Shown one piece after another: positions 1 through 11,053 of a stretch of 64,000 nucleotides of DNA. Position 1 is the stretch's first letter. Every line of letters begins with the position of its first letter. The stretch comes from Rhizopus sp. PT2906 (Eukaryota; Mucoromycota; Mucoromycetes; Mucorales; Rhizopodaceae). Under the pieces are notes generated by a model. The model was not told the origin of the DNA, made no database searches, and saw only the letters and a program-made list of their open reading frames with translations. The stretch covers positions 1 to 64,000 of the forward strand of contig JAMYHX010000130.1 of the NCBI GenBank assembly GCA_025529335.1, written 5' to 3'. The position numbers and the translations under genes are program-made.

Positions 1-145
1 TGGAAGGACCAATTATGACTTTTTTACATTTTGGAAGGACCAATTATGACTTTTTTACATTTTGGAAGGACCAATTACGACTTTTTTATTTTTTGGAAGG
101 ACCTTTTGGAAGGACCAATTATGACTTTTTCACATTTTGGAAGGA
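1..145. repeat. 31-bp tandem repeat, degenerate
   Basis: About four copies of a 31-bp unit that begins GGAAGGACCAATTATGAC and continues with a T-rich tail stand head to tail, with one 13-bp truncated unit near 98-110 and a last partial unit near 138-147. The copies differ by a few bases. The array runs straight into the retrotransposon fragment that follows and is cut by the window edge, so its full length is unknown. It may be part of the element's terminal region or an unrelated minisatellite. Confidence 0.8.
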
Positions 146-146
146 C

Positions 147-931
147 CGATTGAACAGTATCCTGGAATGAAAGACACTAGCTACAACTCACCAGACACCA
201 TGCCAGACGCAGTCCGCACCATGAATGCTATTCAATCGAAGCATGATCGATCTTTGAAACGTTTACAATATCGTGCTTCAGGTAGTGTCAGACCTCTTGA
301 CGTTTTAGCTTTGGATATTAGTTGAGATTTCATCAAGCCCAACAATTGGTTGACCTCAATAGACTTATCGGATGTATTTATCCACATTCCGGTATATCCG
401 CACTCACGATGATTCCTTCATTTCCGTTGGGACCATACAACCTATCAGTTCAAGACAACACCTTTTGGAGTTTCCTTAGTGCCTTGATTTTTCACCAAGA
501 TAACCAAACCTGTTCTCAAATGGCCTCGGCACCAGAGCATTCGACTCAGTTCTTACCTCGACGAGTAGGTTCTGATCGCGGATTCGTTTCAACAAGCACA
601 TCAACAAGCACAGCTAGTTGCACAGAATCTTCAGTCACTTGGATGGATAATCAATATGAAGAAATCGACTCTGATTCCAACGCAACAACTCGATCACCTC
701 GGCTTTTCATTGAATACCACCACCATGACAGCTCAGTTACCAGGACAGAATCTTCGTAACCTTCGAAAGAACATTCAGCAAATTCTCAAAGAACCGACTC
801 AATCAGCACGGACGATTCACAGCTTGACCATGATAATTCAGTCTGCAACCTTCGCTTTACTACCAGTTCGATTGTACACTGAAGTATTGATCAGAACAAT
901 TGAAAGTTATAAGGGAAATATAAGTCAATGA
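147..931 (+). pseudogene. DIRS-like (tyrosine-recombinase class) retrotransposon relic, reverse transcriptase
   Basis: Translations in shifting frames give blocks typical of DIRS/Ngaro reverse transcriptases: a 'WLTSIDLSDVFIHIPV' block near 343-395, 'YQFKTTPFG' near 440-466, 'ADSFQQAHQQAQLVAQNL' near 578-631, and 'LGWIINMKKSTLIPTQQ' with 'HLGFSLNTTTMTAQLPGQ' near 637-750. The catalytic YLDD box reads Tyr-Leu-Asp-Glu followed directly by a stop (554-568). Further stops and frame changes occur around 325 and 400. A short stretch at 230-325 (a 'SLKRLQYRASGSVRPLDV' motif) looks like the upstream gag-like region joined abruptly to RT, so an internal deletion is likely. RNase H, methyltransferase and tyrosine-recombinase parts are absent. 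This is a dead fragment. Confidence 0.72.
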
Positions 932-1221
932 GTCTCTATATAACCTCTTTATTAAGATCAAGACGAGAGAGAGAGAGAGCCCAATATTACAAACAGCGTC
1001 ATTTTATATGAAAACAGAATTACTAAGGAACCGATTTAATTATGGCCAATGATAGTTGGGCATGTCGCGTTATATATGTTAATAACGTGTATTGTTATCA
1101 GTATCTTTGTATTATTCATTCTTAGAGTATAGATTTAGAGTAATCTCATACGACAAGATTAAGTATTTATAGGGTAAATACGACAGTAAAGCACAAAGTT
1201 CATTCAGACAATAGATTGCTT
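932..1221. other. Short AT-rich intergenic stretch
   Basis: It holds a (GA)n run near 963-978 and AT-rich sequence. I see no coding exon or RNA gene. Confidence 0.5.
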
Positions 1222-1440
1222 TTAATTACTGTCCTTGTACAAAGCAGGGTACTGTTTATAAGTGGATCCGTATTTTCTTATACCTGCTGATGACATCAAG
1301 AATGGTTGTGTAGGATCATCGCTATAGCAGATTTGAAGTTCGCGGTGTTCAATATACTTTAATAGTTCAATAGCGCGATCCTTGTCATATGGTTCACAGT
1401 AAAGCATACAAATAGCTTGTTCTTTTGTTATCGTAATCAT
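1222..1440 (-). CDS. Hypothetical 72-aa protein
   Basis: An ATG-initiated 72-codon ORF reads toward the left. It is rich in charged and aromatic residues (starts MITITKEQAICMLYCEPYDK) with no motif I recognise, signal peptide or membrane segment. It lies about 280 bp beyond the 3' end of the ARP10 gene on the same strand. It could be a small gene, the last exon of a longer one, or chance. The amino-acid composition looks more protein-like than the surrounding random ORFs, but no homologue can be named. Confidence 0.35.
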   Translation of the reverse strand: MITITKEQAICMLYCEPYDKDRAIELLKYIEHRELQICYSDDPTQPFLMSSAGIRKYGSTYKQYPALYKDSN

Positions 1441-1720
1441 AAAAGGAAGAAAAAGAGCAAAGAAACGATTGGAATACGTGACAACTTTACAAGGTAGGTA
1501 ATAATGTTAATATTGTTGTCTTGTATAAATGCAAGCGACCCTTGTTTTCTTTCCCTTTACAAAAAGTACTCAAGGAAAAACCTAGAAATACTATATCCAT
1601 TCGCTGTCAAAGAAGAGTATGTCTGACTGCACATTTTCAATAATATCGCACAGCATGTCTCCCTTTAAAGAAGCATTAAGCTTATTTCAATTGAAAGCCA
1701 AGTAAAATACATCTTTGTTT

Positions 1721-3349
1721 TTATTTGGTGCTTGTACTTGCTTCTCTATCAGTTGGATCAACTGTATTTGTCCAGTGTCCTATAGACCAGTCTGTGACAT
1801 TTCCCGTAAACTTTTCTTTTGTAATCTCCTCTCCTGATAACTTCATGGATCCCATAAGAGAACCTATTTATACATTTCTCTTTTAGCAAATGGCGTGCAC
1901 ATCATATATAATATATACTAACCTCCAATCCAGCCTCTTACGTTATTCATAAATATACGCCCAGCGCCCTTTTCCTCTGGATTATCTAGAAACTGAATCG
2001 ATTTGTGTAATTTAAGCAAGCTATTGTACTTCTTCTTTTCATATTCAGTTGGATCCCTCATGATTCGTAATAATTCTTGCTTTATTCTGGATTGAAATCC
2101 GGGTATAAGTGATATACCGCCGATCAAGAGGATAGACGATATCAGAGGCTTTCGAAGATCCGGTTGAAGCTTTGATAATGACTCTAATATGCATAAGGGT
2201 ATACTCAACTCATCTTCATCTCCCTCAAATAGCACCTCTGCTGTTCGTTCGCGAACCCATCCAGGTATCAGGATCGTGCCTCGTTGACCGTCCTTGAGTG
2301 TAATGGGGTAGTATAGATCAGTAGCACTGCTAAAATTTTTGTAGGCATCTATTTTGCTTGCTGCATCACTGTATTGCTGTTGCCCGATCATAAGGGGTGA
2401 ACAAAAGATGGCTCTGGTCTTTATATCCTCTAATAATTCTGGTGTCAATAGCTGACTGGGTATGCTGCTCTGTGGTGCAAGCGAAAAGTGAAGATTGGAA
2501 GGTGGGATGAATCGACCATGTTCATATAATAACTCCTTTAGCCTTTTCGTGATTGATTTTCCGGCAAGTGGTGTCGTAGTAATATAGGGAATTATAGGTC
2601 TAGCTACATAAATCTAAATGATATCGAGGTTATTTCGAGCCACACAAGCAAGATATACACTATTGATATTCTTACGGGAAGAACGCTTGTTTCCAAGTTT
2701 CCACAGTCAACGATTAAACCAGTTGTTAAACCAGTTGTAAATAGTGCCATCAAATGGACTGGTACAAAGGATATAGAAGGAACTAAAAAGTGATCAAACA
2801 ATAACTTTGCAATGACCTGTTTGATAGCAATGGGTGCCAATGGGGATTCACATATAATAACTTTACGTGTCTTTGGATCTGTTAACAGTAACCTAATCAG
2901 ACTTGTTATAACCTCCCTTTTAACCAAAAGCGCATGCATTATTTACCGAAAATAAATGTCATGCAGTAACTTTTTAAAGTTTTCTTCAATTTCATCCAAA
3001 TTGCCTTTTGCCATAACATCTAGACTATATAATTCCTCCAACTGTTACAGGTATGAATTAGCTTGAGCAAGAGACATATTTATCCTTTTCTTTTTACTTG
3101 TTTATTCACTCGAATAACTTCTCCTTCTTCATTTCGTAAATATTCTAAACAAGACCAAGTTGGGACTATATGACGAGGAGAGGATTCGCCAGAGAATCCA
3201 CATTTTATGTATAATGAACCAATATCAAGTACTACTCTATCTTCTGTTCCATAAATAGAATGACGACGTGTGAAGCTCTGAAAGGAGGAAGAGTAGTTTG
3301 ATAAATAGGTCGAGGATAAAGGCTCTGATGAAACAGACGTGGTTGTCAT
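1721..3349 (-). CDS. ARP10: Actin-related protein Arp10/ACTR10-like, dynactin pointed-end subunit
   Basis: Five exons give 468 aa: 3349-3098, 3041-2947, 2901-2676, 2613-1923 and 1863-1721, with introns of 45-62 nt. The N-terminal block 'VLDIGSLYIKCGFSGESSP' is the actin phosphate-1 region as found in Arp10. 'VIICESPLAP' and 'VPVHLMALFTTG' follow the actin core, and 'SSILLIGGISLIPGF' plus 'WIGGSLMGSMK' match the actin-fold C-terminus. Arp10 caps the pointed end of the dynactin filament and helps couple dynein to cargo, which matters for nuclear migration in hyphae. An apparent in-frame stop near 2943 falls inside the 45-nt intron 2946-2902 and is therefore not a defect. The start is the first ATG after a long A-tract. 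The subfamily is inferred from motif similarity; another divergent Arp is possible. Confidence 0.82.
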
Positions 3350-3361
3350 TAAGTTAAAAAA

Positions 3362-3397
<36 letters not shown>

Positions 3398-3474
3398 AGA
3401 GGCAGTTTTGTGGCACAGAGATATATCTTTATATGTACTATTTTTTATTTATAAATTATGTGTGAAATTAAGAT
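3350..3474. repeat. Poly(A) tract between BiP and ARP10
   Basis: Only 125 bp separate the BiP stop codon from the ARP10 start codon, and they contain an almost pure run of about 35 A residues (3358-3394). The interval must hold the BiP 3' end and the ARP10 promoter. Poly(dA:dT) tracts commonly exclude nucleosomes at fungal promoters, so a promoter role for ARP10 is plausible. Confidence 0.6.
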
Positions 3475-5529
3475 TTACAATTCATCATGATCTCTTAAGG
3501 GTTCTTCGTAGTCACTGCTACTATCAGCAGAACCATCAGCATACAACTTGGTAGTGATGGGGTTAACAACGGATTCTAATTCTTCACGCTTTTCGTCATA
3601 GTCTTCACGAAGAGCAGTAGGGTTTTCATCAATCCAAGCGAGCTTGTCCTTGATAGCATCTTCAATAGCTTCCTTGTCTTCGGCGGAGATCTTCTTGGCG
3701 AGGACACCGTCGTCAGACAATTGACTCTTGATAGTATAGATGTAGTTTTCCAACTTGTTCTTGGCTTCGGTACGTTCACGGATAGCCTTGTCTTCTTCAG
3801 CGAATTCTTCAGCTTCCTTGACCATACGATCAATATCTTCTTGAGAGAGACGACCCTTGTCATTGGTAATGGTGATAGATTCGGATTTACCAGAAGCTTT
3901 ATCAGCAGCGCTGACCTTCAAGATACCGTTGGCATCAATTTCGAAGGTGACTTCAATCTGAGGAACACCACGAGGGGCAGGGGCAATACCAGACAACTCA
4001 AACTTACCGAGAAGGTTGTTATCCTTGGTCAAGGCACGTTCACCTTCAAAGACTTGGATCAAGACAGTAGGTTGGTTATCGGCAGCAGTAGAGAAGATTT
4101 GAGACTTCTTGGTAGGAATAACAGTGTTACGAGGAATCAACTTGGTCATGACACCACCAGTGGTTTCAATACCGAGGGTCAAAGGGTTGACATCCAACAA
4201 GACAATCTTGTCAGAGGCTTCTTCACCAGAGAGAATACCACCTTGAACGGCAGCACCATAGGCAACAGCTTCATCAGGGTTAATACCCTTGGAAGGCTTC
4301 TTACCATTGAAGAAGTCTTGAAGGAGCTTTTGAACCTTGGGAATACGAGTAGAACCACCTACGAGGACAATATCATCAACTTGATCCTTGGTCAAACCAG
4401 CATCCTTGAGAACTTGTTCGACGGGCTTCAAAGTCTTGCGGAATAAGTCATTGTTGAGTTCTTCAAACTTGGCACGAGTCAAGGTTTCAGAAAAGTCCTT
4501 GCCGTTGAACAAGGATTCGATTTCAACACGAACAGACATTTGAGAAGAGAGAGCACGCTTGGCATTTTCAGCTTCACGCTTCAATTTACTCATGGCCTTG
4601 AGATCCTTGGTGATATCATCTCCAGGGTACTTCTTCTTCCAGAGCTTAACAAAGTGATCAATGATACGAGCATCGAAATCTTCACCACCCAAGTGAGTGT
4701 CACCAGCAGTAGCCAAGACTTCAAAGATACCATCTTCAATAGACAAGAGAGAGACATCAAAGGTACCACCACCCAAGTCATAAACAAGAACGTTCTTTTC
4801 ACCATCATTCTTATCCAAACCGTAGGCAATAGCAGCGGCAGTAGGCTCATTAACAATACGAAGGATCTTCAAACCAGCAATAGTACCGGCATCCTTGGTG
4901 GCTTGACGTTGGGCGTCATTGAAGTAGGCAGGAACGGTAACGACAGCATGGGTAACAGGCTTGCCGAGGTAAGCTTCAGCAGTTTCCTTCATCTTTGTTA
5001 AAACCATACCAGAGATTTCTTCAGGAGTGAAAATTCTGTCTTCACCTTTGACAGCAACCTTGATCTGAGGGGCACCATTCTTGTTGACAACTTCGAAGGG
5101 GAAGTGCTTCATATCTTGTTGAACTTCCTTGTCATCGAAACGACGACCAATGAGACGCTTGGCATCAAAGATAGTACGCTTAGGGTTAGCAGAGTATTGG
5201 TTCTTGGCAGCATCACCGATCAAACGTTCATCGTCTGTAAAGGCAACATAGGAGGGAGTAATACGGTGACCTTGATCGTTTGCGATAATTTCTACACGTC
5301 CATTCTTTTGAACGGCAACACAAGAATAAGTTGTACCCAAATCAATACCAATGACTAAAAGAGATGTCAATACATGAGTCCCAAACACAGCACGCGTGTG
5401 TGTGTGTGTATATATATATATCTTACCTGTTCCATAAGATTCTTGTTCGTCAGCTTTAACAGTATATGAACTAATGAATAATGTGAAAATGAGGGCAAAA
5501 AGGGCCAACAGAGAGGCCTTTCTATGCAT
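3475..5529 (-). CDS. KAR2: ER-lumenal Hsp70 chaperone BiP/Kar2
   Basis: Two exons (5529-5427 and 5354-3475, intron 72 nt) give 660 aa. The start is followed by a hydrophobic signal peptide (about residues 1-26), the ATPase domain (IDLGTTYSC, VYDLGGGTFDVS, VLVGGSTRIPKVQ), the substrate-binding domain and a C-terminal HDEL ER-retrieval signal. BiP folds newly imported proteins, drives translocation and controls the unfolded-protein response. The single intron separates the leader exon from the ATPase exon and carries TA/CA dinucleotide repeats. Left unspliced, the intron would stay in frame but would break the ATP-binding strand. An inverted CCAAT box lies at 5638-5642, about 110 bp upstream of the ATG. 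Codon choice looks biased toward a few codons, as in highly expressed genes. Confidence 0.96.
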   Translation of the reverse strand: MHRKASLLALFALIFTLFISSYTVKADEQESYGTGKIYIYTHTHTRAVFGTHVLTSLLVIGIDLGTTYSCVAVQKNGRVEIIANDQGHRITPSYVAFTDDERLIGDAAKNQYSANPKRTIFDAKRLIGRRFDDKEVQQDMKHFPFEVVNKNGAPQIKVAVKGEDRIFTPEEISGMVLTKMKETAEAYLGKPVTHAVVTVPAYFNDAQRQATKDAGTIAGLKILRIVNEPTAAAIAYGLDKNDGEKNVLVYDLGGGTFDVSLLSIEDGIFEVLATAGDTHLGGEDFDARIIDHFVKLWKKKYPGDDITKDLKAMSKLKREAENAKRALSSQMSVRVEIESLFNGKDFSETLTRAKFEELNNDLFRKTLKPVEQVLKDAGLTKDQVDDIVLVGGSTRIPKVQKLLQDFFNGKKPSKGINPDEAVAYGAAVQGGILSGEEASDKIVLLDVNPLTLGIETTGGVMTKLIPRNTVIPTKKSQIFSTAADNQPTVLIQVFEGERALTKDNNLLGKFELSGIAPAPRGVPQIEVTFEIDANGILKVSAADKASGKSESITITNDKGRLSQEDIDRMVKEAEEFAEEDKAIRERTEAKNKLENYIYTIKSQLSDDGVLAKKISAEDKEAIEDAIKDKLAWIDENPTALREDYDEKREELESVVNPITTKLYADGSADSSSDYEEPLRDHDEL

Positions 5530-8399
5530 GATGAACTATTAAAAATAAATAAAAAAAGAAAAGACGATTGAAAAGAAAAACGAAGAAGGAGGGCAGCTTT
5601 TATATTAAATGTCTATGAAATTATGTATCAAAATTTAATTGGCTGAAATACATGAAATTACTTGCCCGCAAATTTCTGTAGGTCAAAAAGCTATCGAATC
5701 AGGTTGCACCAAGTCAATTAGATACTTGTTGGATTTTTAATTGAACAAGTGGAACAAAGATTATGTCAAAAAAAAAAGGAGAGCTATTTTCATCCAATGC
5801 CAGAGATTGACGCCTTGTTGGTTGAAGCATATTGAAGCATAATAAATGAAGAATTTTGTGGAAAAGAGGGTATATTATTAAATGATGAGTAAACATGGAT
5901 GAATGCTCTGCTCATACTACATATGTGATACTAATGTATGGCAATTATTGAAAGGGCATTCTATATTCTCTTAAGCTCTAGATTTATATATATATGACAA
6001 CAATAGCAATGAGGATCGAGAGACGTAAAAAGAATACCTCACTGCTGTGATCGTTGTATCTTTCTTAATTTCACTGTTTTTCCTCATCAAACAGAAAACA
6101 CTTTATTAAAATAAAACTCATTTATTCTTGATGCAATCCAAAATATAAACAGTAGAAATTTTATGCTCTGAATGAAAGATTCGATGATTGGATTGAAAGC
6201 TTGTAGGAACATTTGTACAAGAGATATCATCAACTTCGCTGTCGTTTGAAATTGTGATTGGCTGATTAAGATTTTTTCATTTGACAGTCGTTTCGCTCTC
6301 ACTGCTGATTTTCCAGAAACATCCATGACAAATAAGGTGTTTGATACAAATCATTATAATATTTTATATCTTATAGTAGAGCATACATTCCTCTATCGCA
6401 TCTGATAAGAATGACTTATAATAATAACTATAGTAGTTATTAGTATAGCATTGATAAATAACAGCATTGACCACATGAATGCAAACAGCAGTCATACATT
6501 CTCTCTCCTATAAAACGCTTACGCGTCTTATTTTAATAATACTCTGTTCTTTTTAATGAAGAATCTATTTCACATGTTATCGACTTGACAGTTTTTTATA
6601 ATAATAAAACTGAGTACAACATGTAATGACCAAAATCTGACCTATGCCAATAACAATGTGAGGGTGTCCAATTTGAGACGGACAATGAGCAGAAATAGTT
6701 GGTGTCGCGTTGTTAGCCAGGAATCCCAAGGAAATCACTTCTAAATGATCCAAGTTTGGGAGTCATGAGTAATAAGCCTAAAGACTTAATATTCAAGGTA
6801 GATTCTTTGCATTTTAATAGTTTAATAAAGTTACATTCATATACAATGCAATCAAGTTACACTTTATTCACAAATTATTCGCACACTGATAATTTCAGAC
6901 AACAAAAAATAATAAAAAAGAGAGCTCATCAGAAGCAAAAGGATGAATAAAGAAATGATTAATATTTCAGTTATTTACATTGATATTAAACACTTAAAGA
7001 AGAGAATTTATAAGAGAAAAAGAAGCAGAAAAAGTGAGTAAATAAAGAGATTATTAATATCTTACCCGAAGTGTATCCTGGGTTAGGCTGGCGATAACTG
7101 GCCCGGAGAAAAGAAGGGGAAAGAAAAGAGCAAGGAAGAGAGCGGATGGGACCAAGGTTTGGTAAAAACCAAGCTACCTCTCCAGCTAGCACCGGTTACT
7201 GTTTTCGATTTTATGATCTATAACACTACATATTAGCTTCTTACAAAAGTAAAGAACATAACATACCTTAGAGTTAGCTGGGGAATAGCTGGTCTTATTT
7301 TTTGGTCCAAAGAAGTCAAGATCAGACTATTTAAACAAGCTCTCTAACAATTTTTTCATTTTGTTATAAAGTCTTGACCACATTCATCTTTTCTCAAAAA
7401 TATCAAGCTCATTTTATATATTAAACGTTGTCTTTTTAAACAATAAAAAAGACATAGTATTTAATTGTTATTGATCTTGTAATGTGTGCGAATAATTTAT
7501 GAAAAAAAAGTGTATCTAAGAAATTTACGTTTATGGAATATTGCAAGAAACTCACGTTACTGAAAATAATCAACAAGTTAATATGTAATTACAACCTAAC
7601 CAAAGCTTGTGGACTTATCACTGTGGTTTGGTATCTTTTTCACCGGATTTCGTTCTATCTCCTTAATTTACTTTCGAAGCAAGATCGAGTAGTCTCATCC
7701 AAGTAATCATTATATTCCTTTTTATGTACTCGTGTTATATCCTCCAGCTCACTCAAGACCAGAGCAACGGGCGTTTTTTTGACACTGTTCTTAGTCATAT
7801 GTTGTCTCATTCCTTGAACATAGATTTGAGTCGAATAATAATTATGGGTGGCTTTAATTATTCGTATGAACGCTGAAATTTATCAAACGATACTTCTCTT
7901 CAATGGATATCTTTCTTTGAGTAGAACTTTTATAATTTTATGCAGCATGATGCTCATTCATCATTGCCAACCTTTAGTAGGAATAATAATACTCTCTTTC
8001 TACAATTGACGATATATTTGTTAGCAATCCTTTCAGTTCTGCAGATGGGCCGACAGAAACATTTTTTTGCACGATATCAAATTTGGAAGCCATAACTTTC
8101 TAAAATGACTGTAATAATAAAAGCAGTTTGCATTGTCCAATCAGATTTATACACTTTTTTAACTGTTCTGATAGTGCGCAGTAAGCGGCCTCAAGAACAG
8201 AAATAATATAGTAGAACTCGATTCAAGTGGCTGCTCTAAAGTGATGTCAAGGGTTTTTGGTACGACTTTAATATACCAGGGTATGGTTTTAATTTATATT
8301 AGGAAAAAAAAAAAAAAAAAGAGGGCTGTATCATTGTCTTATCATAATCCCTTTTCTCCTCCCCGCTTCCAATCAACAAACAGTGTTGCAAACTTTATT
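5530..8399. other. Long AT-rich intergenic region
   Basis: The first few hundred bases upstream of BiP must hold its promoter. The rest contains short ORFs without recognisable motifs. Two imperfectly similar GC-richer patches around 7,078-7,106 and 7,268-7,300 share a GTTAG-CTGG...ATA-CTGG pattern. I see no convincing exon chain, tRNA or transposon. Confidence 0.4.
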
Positions 8400-9960
8400 A
8401 TGCAACACGATACAATCTCAAAATCCGACTGGATAAATGCCGATATCTCTTTTTCCTCTGTGCAAACTGCTATCCAAAGAGTGAATCATTTATATAGCTC
8501 ATTAGCTATGGCACCATCAACACAAGCATCTAAAAAACTCTATGATTTCATCGTTATCGGAGGCGGTTCAGGCGGAATGGCTGCTGCCAGAAAGGCTGCT
8601 GGAATACACGGTGCTAGTGTGGCATTAATAGAAAAATATCCTGTCTTGGGCGGCACTTGTGTGAATGTTGGATGCGTACCCAAAAAGGTGATGTGGAATA
8701 CTTCTTCTTTGTTTGAGACCATTCGTCAAGCCAAGGATTATGGATACGATATTCCTGGGGAAGTCAAGTTCAATTGGTCCATGTTGAAAGCGAAACGTGA
8801 TGCTTACATCAAACGCTTGAATGGCATTTATGATAACAACTTATCCAAGGATAAGGTCGAGTACTTTCATGGTCATGCTAGCTTTGTCAACCCAAGCACG
8901 CTCAGTATCAAGCTAAACGACAAAAACTCACAACCGTTTGAAATTCAAGGAAAGCATATACTTATAGCCACAGGAAGTCATTCTATCATTCCTCCTGTGC
9001 CTGGAGCTGAGCTAGGTATCACATCCAACGGTTTCTTCAAGTTGGAACATCAGCCCAAGCGTGTTGCAGTTGTCGGCACTGGTTACATTGCCATTGAACT
9101 TTCTGGTATATTTCATTCACTTGGCTCGACTGTCACTGTATTTTCTCGAACCAAACAGATCCTCCGTAGGTTTGATCCTGTCATCAAGGATAACCTACTT
9201 GCTCAAATGCAACATATAGGCGTCAATTTTGTGCTTGAATCAAGTGTCAATGGTCTAAGAAAGACAGATAACGGTATCATTGTGGAATATGACGTCAAGG
9301 GCATCAAAGGGGAACTGGAGGCAGACACCGTACTCTGGGCTATTGGTCGTGGACCTAATGTGGATGGTTTGAATCTTGAAGCGGTTGGTGTTGAAAGAGA
9401 CGAGAAGGGCCACATTGTTGTAGATGAATATCAAAACACAAATGTAAAGGGTATTTATTCTCTAGGCGATGTTGCAGGAAAGGCAGAACTGACTCCAGGT
9501 AAAAATCTACAAAAGAAAGGGAAAATGATTGACACTTTATGTAGTGGCCATTGCTGCAGCTCGTAAATTAGCTGATCGACTATTTGGAGGGCCCAAGTTT
9601 GCCGAATCTAAACTTGACTACATCAACATTCCTACCGTCGTTTTCGCTCACCCTACATGTGGTACTATCGGCTACACTGAGGATGAAGCAAGAGAAAAGT
9701 TTGGTGATATCAAAGTCTACACTACCAAATTTACAAATTTGTATTTCGGCATCCTTGATGAAAAGGAGCCAACAGCTTATAAGTTGATCACTGCGGGACC
9801 AGAAGAGAAGGTTGTTGGCCTTCACCTCTTTGGCCGTGATAGTGATGAAATCCTTCAAGGGTTTGGTGTAGCCATACGTATGGGCGCAACCAAGGCTGAT
9901 TTTGATAATTGTGTTGCTATTCATCCTACAGCTGCTGAAGAACTAGTTACTTTACGCTAA
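8400..9960 (+). CDS. GLR1: Glutathione reductase (NADPH)
   Basis: Two exons (8400-9498 and 9545-9960, intron 46 nt) encode 504 aa. It reduces glutathione disulfide with NADPH and FAD. The FAD Rossmann motif is IGGGSGG, the redox-active disulfide is GGTCVNVGC, the NADPH motif is GTGYIAIE, and the C-terminal HPTAAEE holds the catalytic His-Glu pair. A second in-frame ATG at 8508 would give 468 aa, the size of cytosolic yeast Glr1. The extra 36 residues of the longer form have several acidic residues, so they are only a weak mitochondrial-targeting candidate. Yeast Glr1 is known to use alternative starts for two compartments, and the same may happen here. An A-tract at 8306-8320 lies in the presumed 5' untranslated region. 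The stop is 52 bp from the convergent SPC2 stop. Confidence 0.95.
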
Positions 9961-10012
9961 ATATATACTTTATTGAATGGAGTTTGTTTATTGAGAATAA
10001 AAATACATGTGC

Positions 10013-10760
10013 TTATTCTTGATGTAATTGTTGTTTGAGTGTATCAATGTACTTTTTGAGATCATTGTCGATAGCCTCATATGATAAAATTCCTTTGGTA
10101 GTGAACCATTCTGTAGTATTAGGTTCAACCTTGAGTGTGGTTTGTTTGGTGGTGGTCTTGTCGACAAAAGTAAACTTTAGTGAATACTTGGGATTATACT
10201 TTTCTAATTTTCCTGATACTTTCAAAGTAGCTACTTCCTATTTTTCTTTTTATAAGTGATTACACTACTGATCATGTTTTCTTACGTACCCTTCCATGGC
10301 TATATTGACTACCCATAAAGATTTCATCTTTTTCAATAGCATATTGATAAACTGCAGCCAAAGCTTGAAGGATCCAAAAGGAAATAACGCTAAACATCGT
10401 GACAGGAATAGCTTCACGGAAACTTGTCTTGTACTCATAATAAAAAGCGCCTCCGGCAATAAAACAAGATACATAACCTAATAAAAGTCTGATGTCTGTA
10501 TGGGTATGTGATTGCACAAAGTTTTGTTCTTTTGTATAATACTTTGAAATATATACACGCGTTAGCAAAACAAAGAATAAACGAGGATAATCTGCTTACT
10601 CTGGCAATTTCGTCATCAACGGCATTCTTAATCTGAGTGGCATCATATTTGTTTGTAAGCTCCACTGGAGGTAATTCGACTTTATTAAATGTTCTTTAGT
10701 AAAATCAGTTCATGTCGTTACTTTTATCACTTTTAAACCTTTTGGGACAACTTCTGACAT
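10013..10760 (-). CDS. SPC2: Signal peptidase complex subunit 2 (SPC25/Spc2)
   Basis: Four exons (10760-10739, 10679-10600, 10541-10290, 10237-10013; introns 52-59 nt) give 192 aa. The protein has a short cytosolic N-terminus, two membrane segments (LLLGYVSCFIAGGAFYYEY and MFSVISFWILQALAAVYQYA) and a cytosolic basic C-terminal domain, the layout of eukaryotic SPC25. It is a non-catalytic ER-membrane subunit that supports signal-peptide cleavage and links the complex to the translocon. The first exon is only 22 nt. The join before YYTKEQNF was chosen because it alone keeps the family's 'KYxxxE' stretch in frame. It converges on glutathione reductase with 52 bp between stop codons. Confidence 0.87.
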
Positions 10761-11053
10761 TTATGCTTAAAAAGAGAGATGAAAGGAAAAGGGAAAAAAA
10801 AAAAGAGGATAGGGGAAGTAAATTTATGGGCGGAATTAAGACTCTCTTTACACGTCTTTCTCGCTCACAGGATGATCGTGTGTTTGTTTGATAGGGACTT
10901 GTTACGTACCAAGGGGATTTATCAGGATAACGCGTCTTGTATTATTATCGCTATACTTTACAAGAGAGCTACTTGATCACTTATCAGCGACAAATTAAGC
11001 TCAAGAGTGGGTAATATGTATGTCTTTATTTGAAATGCATTTCATGTCCTTGG

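Noticed and set aside
2943..2945. In-frame TAA in ARP10 that looked like a pseudogene
   Set aside because: A 45-nt intron with proper GT and AG removes it and improves the match to the actin fold.
3721..4446. 241-codon ORF on the plus strand
   Set aside because: It lies wholly antisense to BiP; biased codon use in BiP leaves the opposite strand open.
5714..5896. 60-codon ORF in the BiP upstream region
   Set aside because: AT-rich chance ORF with no motif or splice context.
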